In this document: one piece after another, positions 55,129-64,000 of the stretch
Position numbering within the stretch: position 1 is the first letter of the stretch
Layout: each line of letters opens with the position of its first letter
DNA from: Pelagibacteraceae bacterium AG-333-C14
GTDB lineage: Bacteria > Pseudomonadota > Alphaproteobacteria > Pelagibacterales > AG-422-B15
Assembly (NCBI GenBank): GCA_003282485.1
Contig: QBZD01000001.1
Coordinates: 87,514-151,513 of the forward strand
DNA length: 64,000 bases
Direction of reading: 5' to 3'
Translations under genes and position numbers: made by a program
The notes under the pieces: model-generated
Seen by the model: the letters and a program-made list of their open reading frames with translations, nothing else
What the model was told of the DNA's origin: nothing
Databases searched by the model: none

Positions 55129-57738
55129 ATGTTTAATCTAAATTCAATAGTAAATTCACTTTTTAGCGGGAATGATAAGAAAAAAATTGGTGAGTTTTCG
55201 AAAATTGCCAAAGATATTGACGCACTTGAACCAGTATTTGAAAAGAAAACTCAAGAGGACTTAATAACTCATATCGAAAAGATTAAAGCTGAGATCAAAG
55301 ATGGGGCAAGTATTGACAAATTTATTCTTGAAGCTTTCGCTATCGTCCGAGAAGCAGCAAAAAGAACACTTGGGCAAAGACATTTTAATGTTCAGTTAAT
55401 TGGGGGGATGATTCTTCATAACGGTGGTATAGCTGAGATGAAAACAGGCGAGGGTAAAACACTTGTATCTACACTTGCTGCATTTCTTAACTCACTAACT
55501 GATGAAGGTGTGCATATAGTTACTGTAAATGACTATCTTGCAAGAAGAGACTCCGAGTGGATGGGTAATGTATTCAAATATCTTGGGCTAACTGTTGGAT
55601 GCCTCACAAACGATGTGACCGGAGTTGAGGAAAGACAAAAACAATACAACTGTGACATTACGTATGGAACAAATAACGAATTTGGTTTTGATTATTTAAG
55701 GGATAACCTAAGAGTGCTTAAAAAAAATATGGTACAGAGATCTCATAATTTCTGCATTGTTGACGAGGTTGATAGCATTCTTATAGATGAATCACGAACA
55801 CCCTTAGTAATTTCGGGAGCTGTTGAAGATAAAACAACACTCTATAATTCTGTAAACAAGATTATTCCTTTCCTAGACTCAGAAGATTACGAAATTGATG
55901 AAAAGACAAAAACAGGGACACTTACAGATAAAGGAAATGATAAGGCAGAAAAAATTTTAAAGGAAAAAAATATTATAACTGAGGGTACGCTTTATGACGT
56001 ATCAAATGTTTCAGTGGTTCACCATATTAATCAAGCATTGAGGGCAAATAAATTATTTGAAAAAGATAGAGATTATATTGTTAAATCTGGAAGTGTCATC
56101 ATTGTTGATGAGTTCACGGGTAGAACAATGGAAGGAAGAAGGTATGGCGATGGTTTGCATCAAGCAATAGAAGCAAAAGAAAATGTTAAGGTACAAAATG
56201 AGAGCCAGACCCTAGCCTCTATAACATATCAAAACTATTTTAGACTTTATAAAAAAATATCAGGGATGACTGGAACTGCTCTTACTGAAGCAGAAGAATT
56301 TGCAGATATATATAATTTGCCAGTTTTTGCGGTCCCTACAAATACACCTATTGTAAGAAAAGATAATGAAGATGAAATCTACCGTACCTCGGAAGAAAAA
56401 TATGATGCAATCATAAAACAAGTTGTTGAATGTAGTCAGAAAAATCAGCCTGTTCTGATTGGAACAACTAGTATTGATAAGTCAGAAAAAATATCAAAAA
56501 AATTAAAAAATGCCAAAATTAATCACGAAGTTCTTAATGCAAAGCAACATGAGTCAGAGGCAAAAATAATTGCTAATGCTGGAGAGCCAGGTGCAGTGAC
56601 CATAGCAACAAATATGGCTGGAAGAGGGACAGATATTCAACTGGGTGGAAACTTTGAATTTAATAAAAAGCAAATGAAAGATCATGAAGGTTCTGATGAA
56701 TTAAAAAATAAAATTTCCTTGCAAAATAAAAGTGTGATTAACGCTGGTGGTTTATATGTGATTGGAAGTGAAAGGCACGAAAGTAGAAGAATAGACAATC
56801 AACTTAGAGGCAGATCTGGAAGACAAGGAGATCCAGGTGAAACTAAATTTTTTATTAGTTTAGAAGATGACTTGATGAGAATTTTTGGTTCTGAACGAAT
56901 TGACAGTGTTCTAAAAAGTCTGGGTCTTAAAGAAGGTGAGTCAATCCAACATGCGTGGATATCAAAAGCTCTTGAAAGAGCGCAAAAAAAAGTTGAGGGT
57001 CGTAATTTTGATATTAGGAAAACATTATTGAAATTTGATGACGTTTTAAATGATCAAAGAAAAACAATATTTGATCAAAGGCTGGAATTGATGAATGCTG
57101 ATGATATATCTGAAATTGCAAAAGACATGCAATACGATGTCGCTGATGATATTATAAATCAATACGCTCCTGAAAAAGCATACATAGATCAATGGAATAT
57201 CGATGAATTAAGTAAGGAAATTAATCAGTATTTCTCTCAAGATTTTAATCTAAAGAAAATAATAGAAGAGGAAGAGATCGATCATCAAGGATTAAAAGAT
57301 AAGATTTATAAAATTATAGATGATATTTCAATCGCCAGAGCTCAAAATCATTCAAAGGAAAAAATTAATGCTGCGGAGAAGATGGTTCTTCTTAAAATCC
57401 TAGATGATAAATGGAAGGATCATATAAATAATTTAGAGCAATTACGATCAACAATAGGTCTTAGAGGATATGGGCAAAGAGACCCCCTTAATGAATATAA
57501 GAATGAAGCTTTTAGTTTATTTGAAGGATTAATCAATAGTCTGAAAACAGATGTAACAAAGATTTTCTCTCGGATGCGAATACGTGAGAATACTAATCTC
57601 AATATTGACAATGATAATGACGAAGTTGAACAATCATCAAGTGAACCTATCAAAAAAGACAAAAAAATATCAAGGAACTCTCCTTGTCCATGTGGATCTG
57701 GAAAAAAATATAAACACTGTCACGGAAATATTAGCTAA
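55129..57738 (+). CDS. secA: preprotein translocase subunit SecA
   Basis: AEMKTGEGKTLV, NMAGRGTDIQLGG, RGRSGRQGDPG, C-terminal SEC-C motif NSPCPCGSGKKYKHCHG. Confidence 0.97.
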   Translation: MFNLNSIVNSLFSGNDKKKIGEFSKIAKDIDALEPVFEKKTQEDLITHIEKIKAEIKDGASIDKFILEAFAIVREAAKRTLGQRHFNVQLIGGMILHNGGIAEMKTGEGKTLVSTLAAFLNSLTDEGVHIVTVNDYLARRDSEWMGNVFKYLGLTVGCLTNDVTGVEERQKQYNCDITYGTNNEFGFDYLRDNLRVLKKNMVQRSHNFCIVDEVDSILIDESRTPLVISGAVEDKTTLYNSVNKIIPFLDSEDYEIDEKTKTGTLTDKGNDKAEKILKEKNIITEGTLYDVSNVSVVHHINQALRANKLFEKDRDYIVKSGSVIIVDEFTGRTMEGRRYGDGLHQAIEAKENVKVQNESQTLASITYQNYFRLYKKISGMTGTALTEAEEFADIYNLPVFAVPTNTPIVRKDNEDEIYRTSEEKYDAIIKQVVECSQKNQPVLIGTTSIDKSEKISKKLKNAKINHEVLNAKQHESEAKIIANAGEPGAVTIATNMAGRGTDIQLGGNFEFNKKQMKDHEGSDELKNKISLQNKSVINAGGLYVIGSERHESRRIDNQLRGRSGRQGDPGETKFFISLEDDLMRIFGSERIDSVLKSLGLKEGESIQHAWISKALERAQKKVEGRNFDIRKTLLKFDDVLNDQRKTIFDQRLELMNADDISEIAKDMQYDVADDIINQYAPEKAYIDQWNIDELSKEINQYFSQDFNLKKIIEEEEIDHQGLKDKIYKIIDDISIARAQNHSKEKINAAEKMVLLKILDDKWKDHINNLEQLRSTIGLRGYGQRDPLNEYKNEAFSLFEGLINSLKTDVTKIFSRMRIRENTNLNIDNDNDEVEQSSSEPIKKDKKISRNSPCPCGSGKKYKHCHGNIS

Positions 57739-58843
57739 ATAAGTAGTAAGCTAATCCTACTGAAAAAATAGTAATTGCAAAAGCAGCAATTGCTCTGAAA
57801 AAAGTAATATTTTTGAATTTTTTCCTATCACTCGCCTTTCCATACTTTTCATCAAGCACAGAATTTGCTGTAGTAAGTGTATCGCTAAATAGCCCTGATC
57901 GCCCAATCTGCAAATATCTTTCTTGTCTTGCGTGTTTTAGATCATTTCCATGCTGGTTTGATAAAATATTAAGATACTCTTCTATTTGATCGCCAACATT
58001 GTTCATTGCGATGAGCCGATTCCTATGGGCTCCACCTGAAGGTTCCTGAATTATTTTGTCAATCACATCTATTTTCAACATATCATTAGCGGTAAGTTTA
58101 AGTGCTGATGCAGCCTCAACAGTTTTTGAGTTATCCTTCCATAAAATTGAGGAACAGCCTTCAGGTGAGATTACAGAATATATTGAATTTTCAAGCATCA
58201 AAACGGTATTGCCCGTTCCTATTGCAACCGCTCCTCCAGAACCTCCTTCTCCTATAATTACCGCTACAATAGGCACTCCTAGTGATAAGCAGCATTCTGT
58301 AGTTTTCGCAATTGCTTCAGACTGTCCGCGTTGTTCTGCTCCCACTCCTGGATAAGCGCCAGGTGTATCCACAAATGAAATAACAGGAATACCAAACTCT
58401 TCAGCAAGTTTCATTAAACGTTGGGCTTTTCTATAACCTTCAGGTCTTGGCATGCCAAAATTATGCTCTATACGAGAAGTCGTATCATGACCCTTTTCAT
58501 GACCAATAACCAAAACCGATTTTCCCCTGAATTTTCCAAATCCACCTATAATCGCCTTGTCATCTGAAAATGCTCTATCACCTGATAAAGGAAAAAAATC
58601 TTCAATTAAGTGTTCTATGTACTGCTTTGTTTTTGGCCTATCTGGATGCCTGGCAACAAGTGTTCTTTGCCACGGACTTATATTTGAGAATATTTTTTTA
58701 TAAGTATCACTAATCTCTAACTCAACTTTAGAGATCTTGTCTAGCATATCCTCAGATGGAGCGCTGTCATTCAGACTTTTTAATTCAACTATCTTACTAT
58801 CGAGTACCTCAATTGGTTTTTCAAACTCAAGATAAGTGGTCAT
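57731..58843 (-). CDS. accA: acetyl-CoA carboxylase carboxyltransferase subunit alpha, with C-terminal hydrophobic extension
   Basis: FGMPRPEGYRKAQRLM, FVDTPGAYPGVGAEQRGQSEAIA, IGEGGSGGA; tail FFRAIAAFAITIFSVGLAYYLFS. Confidence 0.94.
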   Translation of the reverse strand: MTTYLEFEKPIEVLDSKIVELKSLNDSAPSEDMLDKISKVELEISDTYKKIFSNISPWQRTLVARHPDRPKTKQYIEHLIEDFFPLSGDRAFSDDKAIIGGFGKFRGKSVLVIGHEKGHDTTSRIEHNFGMPRPEGYRKAQRLMKLAEEFGIPVISFVDTPGAYPGVGAEQRGQSEAIAKTTECCLSLGVPIVAVIIGEGGSGGAVAIGTGNTVLMLENSIYSVISPEGCSSILWKDNSKTVEAASALKLTANDMLKIDVIDKIIQEPSGGAHRNRLIAMNNVGDQIEEYLNILSNQHGNDLKHARQERYLQIGRSGLFSDTLTTANSVLDEKYGKASDRKKFKNITFFRAIAAFAITIFSVGLAYYLFS

Positions 58844-58858
58844 TAAATATAAATTATA

Positions 58859-59836
58859 TTAACTTAAAGTTTCAATTAATTTAGTTTGTTCAATGATTTG
58901 CTCAGCCTGTCTAATGGATGCAGCATCTATAAGTCTACCATTGAGAGTGGCTGCCCCTGCCCCAGACTCTTGAGCTTCTCTCATTGCCTTAATAATATCT
59001 TTGGCTTTTTGGACTTCGCTGTCAGGTAACGTAAAGACTTCATTGGCTAAGTCTACTTGACTAGGGTGAATCGCCCATTTGCCCTCACATCCGAGTATTG
59101 CAGTTCTTCTTGCATGCGATTTAAATCCATCTGGATCTGAAAAATCACCGAAAGGTCCATCAATAATTCTCATGCCGTGAGCCCTGCCAATAGTTGTCAT
59201 TTTAGAAATAGGATAGTGCCACATGTCATTCCAGTGAATATTTCTCTCTCCATTAATTTCGTCTGTTAAAATGGAATAATCTGAATTCGACCCACCTATA
59301 TTAGTAGTCCTCATTCTGACTGATGCAGCATAGTCAGCATAACCAAAATGAAGAGACTCAATTCTTTTGCTGCCAGTTAAAATACTATCTAAGTTGGTGA
59401 TGCCCATTGAAATTTCAATAATTAATTCAAAACCAATTTTTTTGCTTCTATTTATTTTGTCTTCTATTTGAGTAACCATCATGTCAATGGCATAGACATC
59501 AGCCGCAACTCCAACTTTTGGTATCATTATCAAGTCAAGTCGTTCACCACCTTGCTCCATTAAATCAACTACATCACGGTAGCAATAATGAGTATCGAGG
59601 CCATTTATTCTGACAGAAATAGTTTTTTTTCCAAAATCAAGTTCATTTAGAGCTTTAATAACATTTTCTTTTGCTTGCTCTTTGTCTTGTGGAGCCACCG
59701 CGTCCTCTAAATCTAAACAAATAATGTCAGCATTACTCTTGCATGCTTTATCAAATAATTCGGGTTTAGAGCCTGGGACAAATAACTGGGAACGATTTAG
59801 TCTCGTTGGTTTTGTTGGTACGGATGTGAAACTCAT
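58859..59836 (-). CDS. CitE/Mcl family CoA ester lyase (malyl-CoA lyase-like)
   Basis: RSQLFVPGSKPELFDKACKSNADIICLDLEDAV, LIMIPKVG, GCEGKWAIHPSQV. Confidence 0.88.
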   Translation of the reverse strand: MSFTSVPTKPTRLNRSQLFVPGSKPELFDKACKSNADIICLDLEDAVAPQDKEQAKENVIKALNELDFGKKTISVRINGLDTHYCYRDVVDLMEQGGERLDLIMIPKVGVAADVYAIDMMVTQIEDKINRSKKIGFELIIEISMGITNLDSILTGSKRIESLHFGYADYAASVRMRTTNIGGSNSDYSILTDEINGERNIHWNDMWHYPISKMTTIGRAHGMRIIDGPFGDFSDPDGFKSHARRTAILGCEGKWAIHPSQVDLANEVFTLPDSEVQKAKDIIKAMREAQESGAGAATLNGRLIDAASIRQAEQIIEQTKLIETLS

Positions 59837-59892
59837 ATTGTTTTTTCTATCACTATAAAATTATCTTTTCAAGGCCTTCTTCAGATACGAAT

Positions 59893-60813
59893 TTATTTGT
59901 TGTAAATTTTTGAGAGTGGGTGGTTATCTTTAACAGTCTTTTTCAATCTATCATTTAAAATATGAGTATAAATTTGAGTTGTAGAAATATCTGCGTGACC
60001 CAGCAATATTTGTAAGGATCTCAGGTCGAGACCGTTTGCAAGCAGGTGTGATGCAAAGGCATGACGTAATTTATGAGGACTAACAAATTTCTCTTCTATG
60101 CCTACTTTTATCGTAAGTTCTTTTAAGAGCTGATTGAATCTCTGTCTGCTTATATGTCCCAATTTAGAATTTTTTGAAGGAAATAACCATTTTTGATCAT
60201 TTTTATTTTTTATAAATAATTCTCTTATTTTTAAATAGTTTTCGATTGTGCCTAATGTATTTTTGTCAATCGGAACAAGCCTTTCTTTATTTCCCTTCCC
60301 GTGAATGAGTAAAAAATTTTTTTTCTCATAAAGTGCTGAAATCCGTAAGTTAATTAGTTCTGTTATCCTTATGCCTGTTGAATAAAGTATCTCAAGCATC
60401 ACTAAAAATCGAATACCTCCATTAGACTTATCTTCTCGGGCAGCTTTTAAAAGTCGATCAATTTGCATATTTGTTAGGAAAATAGGTAACTTTGAACTTT
60501 TCTTTGGAATATTTATTTTTTTTATTGGATTTGATTCTAGAATTTCCTCTTCGACTAAAAAATTAAAAAAGTGCCCTAACGCTGAGATTTTTCTAAGCAC
60601 AGTGGATCGCTCAAAACCCTTAGCATTCAATGAAGCAACATATTTTTCAATATCTAAATTTAAATTTTTTGATGAAATTTTATCTATATTAAGTTTGGTT
60701 ATTTTTAAACACTGCTTGATGTCAAGGCTATATGATTGAATAGTATTCTTACTAAGTCCTTTTTCAGACGCAAGAGACTCTAAAAAATTTTCGATTAGTG
60801 ATGCATTGGCCAT
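59893..60813 (-). CDS. xerD: tyrosine recombinase XerD-like
   Basis: LYSTGIRITELINLR, GKGNKERLVPI, SPHKLRHAFASHLLANGLDLRSLQILLGHADISTTQIYTH. Confidence 0.93.
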   Translation of the reverse strand: MANASLIENFLESLASEKGLSKNTIQSYSLDIKQCLKITKLNIDKISSKNLNLDIEKYVASLNAKGFERSTVLRKISALGHFFNFLVEEEILESNPIKKINIPKKSSKLPIFLTNMQIDRLLKAAREDKSNGGIRFLVMLEILYSTGIRITELINLRISALYEKKNFLLIHGKGNKERLVPIDKNTLGTIENYLKIRELFIKNKNDQKWLFPSKNSKLGHISRQRFNQLLKELTIKVGIEEKFVSPHKLRHAFASHLLANGLDLRSLQILLGHADISTTQIYTHILNDRLKKTVKDNHPLSKIYNK

Positions 60814-60818
60814 TTAAT

Positions 60819-62540
60819 CTAAAGTGTATCTTTTGTGAGGTATTCAAATACGTATTGATTTGCATATACAGAGTCTATGTTAATAAGTCCCTCTATGATC
60901 ATAAATATTGTAGTTTCATGAAGATTTATGAACTTTTGATCACCGTGAATGAGATTTAAAAGCAAGATCATTTCTCCAACCTGATTATCTAGTGATTTTA
61001 AGTATTCATCAAGCTTCACATTTGTAATTACAGATGAAACCCTGTTTAAATCATTTGGCGTTTTCCAATAATTACTTATTTTCTCATCTGTCATTAACTC
61101 ATAATATTTGACAATAATATTTTTCTGTTTTGAGCTAAGTTTTTTATCTTCAAGTAAAATTTCAAGCTCATCTAAAGAGAAAGAGATATCGGAATTGAGG
61201 AATAAATAAAACTTAATCTTCGCCATTAATATTTTGTAATCATCTTTATAATTAATTACATTTAACCATTCCTTACATTTATCTAAATCTTTGTTAAGTA
61301 TAAGAATTAAACAAACATCTAGACTTTCTGCTACTAAATTTTGTTTTGGAGTAATTACTTTAACCTTATCATAAATAAGAGTTGAAGCTTTATTAAGCAA
61401 GCCTTGCTTACTAAATATATCAATAAATTTTGGAATAAGCTTTACAATTTTTTCTTGAGATGCAGTTTTTCTAATTTCTTGATAAATTGAAATCCTATTC
61501 TCTAATGTTATATTTTTTTCATTATCATTATCAAACTTATAATCTTTATAAAAATCTGCTAAGTAGGACAGGTCAAGTAGCCCCAGTTCTAGCAATGTTT
61601 CAGTGATGTTTATTTTTTTTAAGTTACTATCTTGACTAGATAAAACATAAAATAATTTATATTCAATATCTGCATCTTCTTTAATCAAGTTATCGTAATT
61701 TATCTTTTCATTCTTTAGCAGATTTAATTTAATGAGACTTATGTCTCCAATTTCATTAGTATTAATAAGTTCATCATTTAATAAAGAAATCAAAAGTTCA
61801 ATATATTCTTTTTCGTGCTTAGTCTCTTCACGCATAAGAGAAATATTTAAATCCAAAGCCAACAAGTTTGAGTTCATTGCATTACAAAATGATGTGTAAT
61901 ATAAATCATTAAAGTAATCAGAAAAATAAGTTACATCTCTATTGCAAATTCTCTTATAATTTCCACTAATAAGAAAATATTTTTCAATATTCCCTAATAT
62001 CTGTTCATTGATTTCATCTTCATTCATTAGAGTGGATAATAAATAAATTTCTTCAAAATACCCTTTGGAGGCCAGAAAATTAATTTTTAAATCTAAATAA
62101 CTTTGGGTACTTTCTAAATTATATTTTGGAGGAGTAGCTATAGTAAGGAGTGAATTAACCAACAACTCTCTTAGTGTTGAACTATAGGATACTTCAGGTA
62201 AGGAATTAATCAAATACTCTATATCAGAGTAACTTGATCCGTTCCATAAAGTTGTATCAAACCCACCATTTGAGATATCGATCAATCCAAGTGAGTCTTT
62301 TCTAGAATAAGAAAAATCAGACTCTTTTACTGCAGACTTTGACTCTGTATTTTCATCAATTTTCACATCCTCTTCTGTGTCATTTTCATTAATTGGCACC
62401 AAACTATCTTCAGCCCAAATATCAAATGGTTCTTTCGTGTCTGTTTGTTCGGCATTTGCTGAGAAAATTATAAAAATTATACTTACGAGATAAATAGTTA
62501 TAATATATAGTAGATATACAAAAATGCTTCTTTTCGTCAT
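60819..62540 (-). CDS. hypothetical membrane-anchored/exported protein, alpha-helical
   Basis: 573 aa; N-terminal TM VYLLYIITIYLVSIIFIIFSANA; helical-repeat-like remainder. Confidence 0.7.
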   Translation of the reverse strand: MTKRSIFVYLLYIITIYLVSIIFIIFSANAEQTDTKEPFDIWAEDSLVPINENDTEEDVKIDENTESKSAVKESDFSYSRKDSLGLIDISNGGFDTTLWNGSSYSDIEYLINSLPEVSYSSTLRELLVNSLLTIATPPKYNLESTQSYLDLKINFLASKGYFEEIYLLSTLMNEDEINEQILGNIEKYFLISGNYKRICNRDVTYFSDYFNDLYYTSFCNAMNSNLLALDLNISLMREETKHEKEYIELLISLLNDELINTNEIGDISLIKLNLLKNEKINYDNLIKEDADIEYKLFYVLSSQDSNLKKINITETLLELGLLDLSYLADFYKDYKFDNDNEKNITLENRISIYQEIRKTASQEKIVKLIPKFIDIFSKQGLLNKASTLIYDKVKVITPKQNLVAESLDVCLILILNKDLDKCKEWLNVINYKDDYKILMAKIKFYLFLNSDISFSLDELEILLEDKKLSSKQKNIIVKYYELMTDEKISNYWKTPNDLNRVSSVITNVKLDEYLKSLDNQVGEMILLLNLIHGDQKFINLHETTIFMIIEGLINIDSVYANQYVFEYLTKDTL

Positions 62541-62592
62541 AACAATTTCTTTTAACAGATTAATCTGAAACTGTGAAATTTATTCACATCTA

Positions 62593-63132
62593 ATGATGTC
62601 AAAATTAAGACTTTCTAATAGTAATAACAGTATTGTTCTTGTGGGTCACATGGGATCAGGAAAATCAACAATAGGCAAAAACCTCTCAAAGAAGTTGGGT
62701 ATTGATTTTTTTGATTCTGATAAAGAAATTGAGTTAAGAGAAAAAATAAAAATTAGTAATATCTTTAGTTTACATGGAGAAAAATATTTCAGAAACCTTG
62801 AGGAAAAAATTAATCTTAAACTTCTTAAATATAAGAATGTAGTTCTTGCTCTTGGTGGTGGAGCATTTCAAAATCCTTCTGTAAGAAAAGTAGCATTAGA
62901 AAAATGTAATTGTATTTGGCTAAAATGTAGCTTAAATCTATTAGAACAAAGGTGTAATTTTAAAAAAAATAGACCTTTACTTGAAAATAAAAATATTAAA
63001 TCAGAACTGGTAAAGTTAGATAAAATTCGAAGAAAAAATTATTCTAAAGCCCACTTATCAATAAATGTGGGGGGGAAAACGAAATATCAGGTTACAAAGG
63101 AATTACTAAACCAAATTAAACTTAATGATTAA
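62593..63132 (+). CDS. aroK: shikimate kinase
   Basis: IVLVGHMGSGKSTIGKNLSKKLGIDFFDSDKEIE; LALGGGAFQNPSVR. Confidence 0.94.
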   Translation: MMSKLRLSNSNNSIVLVGHMGSGKSTIGKNLSKKLGIDFFDSDKEIELREKIKISNIFSLHGEKYFRNLEEKINLKLLKYKNVVLALGGGAFQNPSVRKVALEKCNCIWLKCSLNLLEQRCNFKKNRPLLENKNIKSELVKLDKIRRKNYSKAHLSINVGGKTKYQVTKELLNQIKLND

Positions 63133-64000
63133 AACTCTCAAGGTTACAACTCCTCTTAAGAAATATAATATAATTATTGGCAATAATATTATAGCCAGCT
63201 CTGGAAAATATTCTAAAAAATATCTAAAGAGTGATAGGGTATTCATTGTTACAAATAAGCTTCTTAAATCCTTGTATTTAAAAAAAATAAAGAACTCATT
63301 TGTTAAGCATGGAATAACTGTCAGCGAAATAATCATTAACGACAGTGAAAGTAAAAAAAATCTTGATTCAGCAAAAATCTTAACTAGCCATTTATTAAAA
63401 AATAAAGTTGATAGAAATGATACTCTGATTGCTCTTGGGGGAGGTGTAATAGGTGATCTTGTTGGATTTGTAGCAAGTATAACACTAAGAGGTATTAACT
63501 TTATTCAAATTCCTACAACTTTACTTTCACAGGTAGACTCATCAGTTGGCGGGAAAACAGGAGTAAACACGCCACTTGGAAAAAATTTAATCGGTTCTTT
63601 TTATCAGCCTGCCCTTGTTATTTCTGACGTAGGCATATTGAAGAGCTTAAATAAAAGAGAGGTATTGTCAGGATATGCAGAAGTAATCAAGTATGGCATC
63701 ATAATGGACAAAGCGTTTTTTAATTGGCTATTAAAGAATGATAAACATTTTTTGAGTCAAGATGCTAATTACCTAATAGAGATAGTATATAAATCATGCA
63801 AAAATAAAGCAAAAATAGTAAATAAAGATGAGAAGGAAAAAAATATCAGAGCCTTATTAAACCTTGGCCATACTTTTGGACACGCTATTGAAGCACTTAA
63901 TAATTATAAAAAAACAGTTGTGCATGGTGAAGCTGTTGCGATAGGAATAATAATGGCATTAGAGCTATCTTTCTTAGAAGGAAAAATATCAAAAGACATT
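63125..64000 (+). CDS. aroB: 3-dehydroquinate synthase, truncated by the window edge
   Basis: Not in the supplied ORF track; translated by hand from ATG 63125: MIKTLKVTTPLKKYNIIIG ... IQIPTTLLSQVDSSVGGKTGVNTPLGKNLIG ... LLNLGHTFGHAIE. Confidence 0.93.
   Translation, partial: MIKTLKVTTPLKKYNIIIGNNIIASSGKYSKKYLKSDRVFIVTNKLLKSLYLKKIKNSFVKHGITVSEIIINDSESKKNLDSAKILTSHLLKNKVDRNDTLIALGGGVIGDLVGFVASITLRGINFIQIPTTLLSQVDSSVGGKTGVNTPLGKNLIGSFYQPALVISDVGILKSLNKREVLSGYAEVIKYGIIMDKAFFNWLLKNDKHFLSQDANYLIEIVYKSCKNKAKIVNKDEKEKNIRALLNLGHTFGHAIEALNNYKKTVVHGEAVAIGIIMALELSFLEGKISKDI

Noticed and set aside
54159-58355. ORFs 54159-54407, 54441-54737, 54737-54973, 57420-57662, 58056-58355, and 63106-63336
   Set aside because: Antisense to argJ, secA, accA and aroK/aroB; explained by the real genes.
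59893-60813. Mobile-element integrase driving the island
   Set aside because: XerD-like core recombinase in a core context next to the aroK/aroB region, far from the island; no att repeats found.

Overview
AT-rich, gene-dense chromosomal window that looks alphaproteobacterial (streamlined marine type; lineage not determinable here). Three blocks. (1) 1-38343: a surface-glycan accessory region with an ABC flippase-type exporter, two NeuB-type nonulosonate synthases, a CMP-NulO synthetase, a NeuC-type epimerase, a UDP-HexNAc dehydrogenase and uronate epimerase, two WbpG/PseA-type sugar amidotransferases sharing one HisH/HisF pair, an ACP + AAC(3)-like acyltransferase + FkbH module, an OYE/MaoC/PhyH cassette, several DegT-family PLP enzymes, methyltransferases and divergent GT-B-like transferases. 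A tRNA-fMet sits inside it at 12017. (2) 38440-43283: a complete rRNA operon on the minus strand (16S - tRNA-Ile - tRNA-Ala - 23S - 5S) with recognisable precursor-processing stems. (3) 43719-64000: core genes (M23 peptidase, DUF4167, prmC, prfA, ispG, lysC, ubiG, DUF1178, nitrilase family, grxC, serine hydrolase, NUDIX, argJ, secA, accA, CitE-like lyase, xerD, aroK, aroB truncated at the window edge). Best candidates for something new: the glycan island directly behind the rRNA operon with no clear terminator between 5S and rfbB; the ACP/FkbH/AAC(3) acylation module next to a double amidotransferase system; a PLP enzyme with His in place of the catalytic Lys and no RfbH-type Fe-S cysteines; and a following reductase whose Rossmann motif lies upstream of every canonical start codon. 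No CRISPR array, transposase or phage genes were seen. All function calls come from reading the translated proteins, not from database searches.
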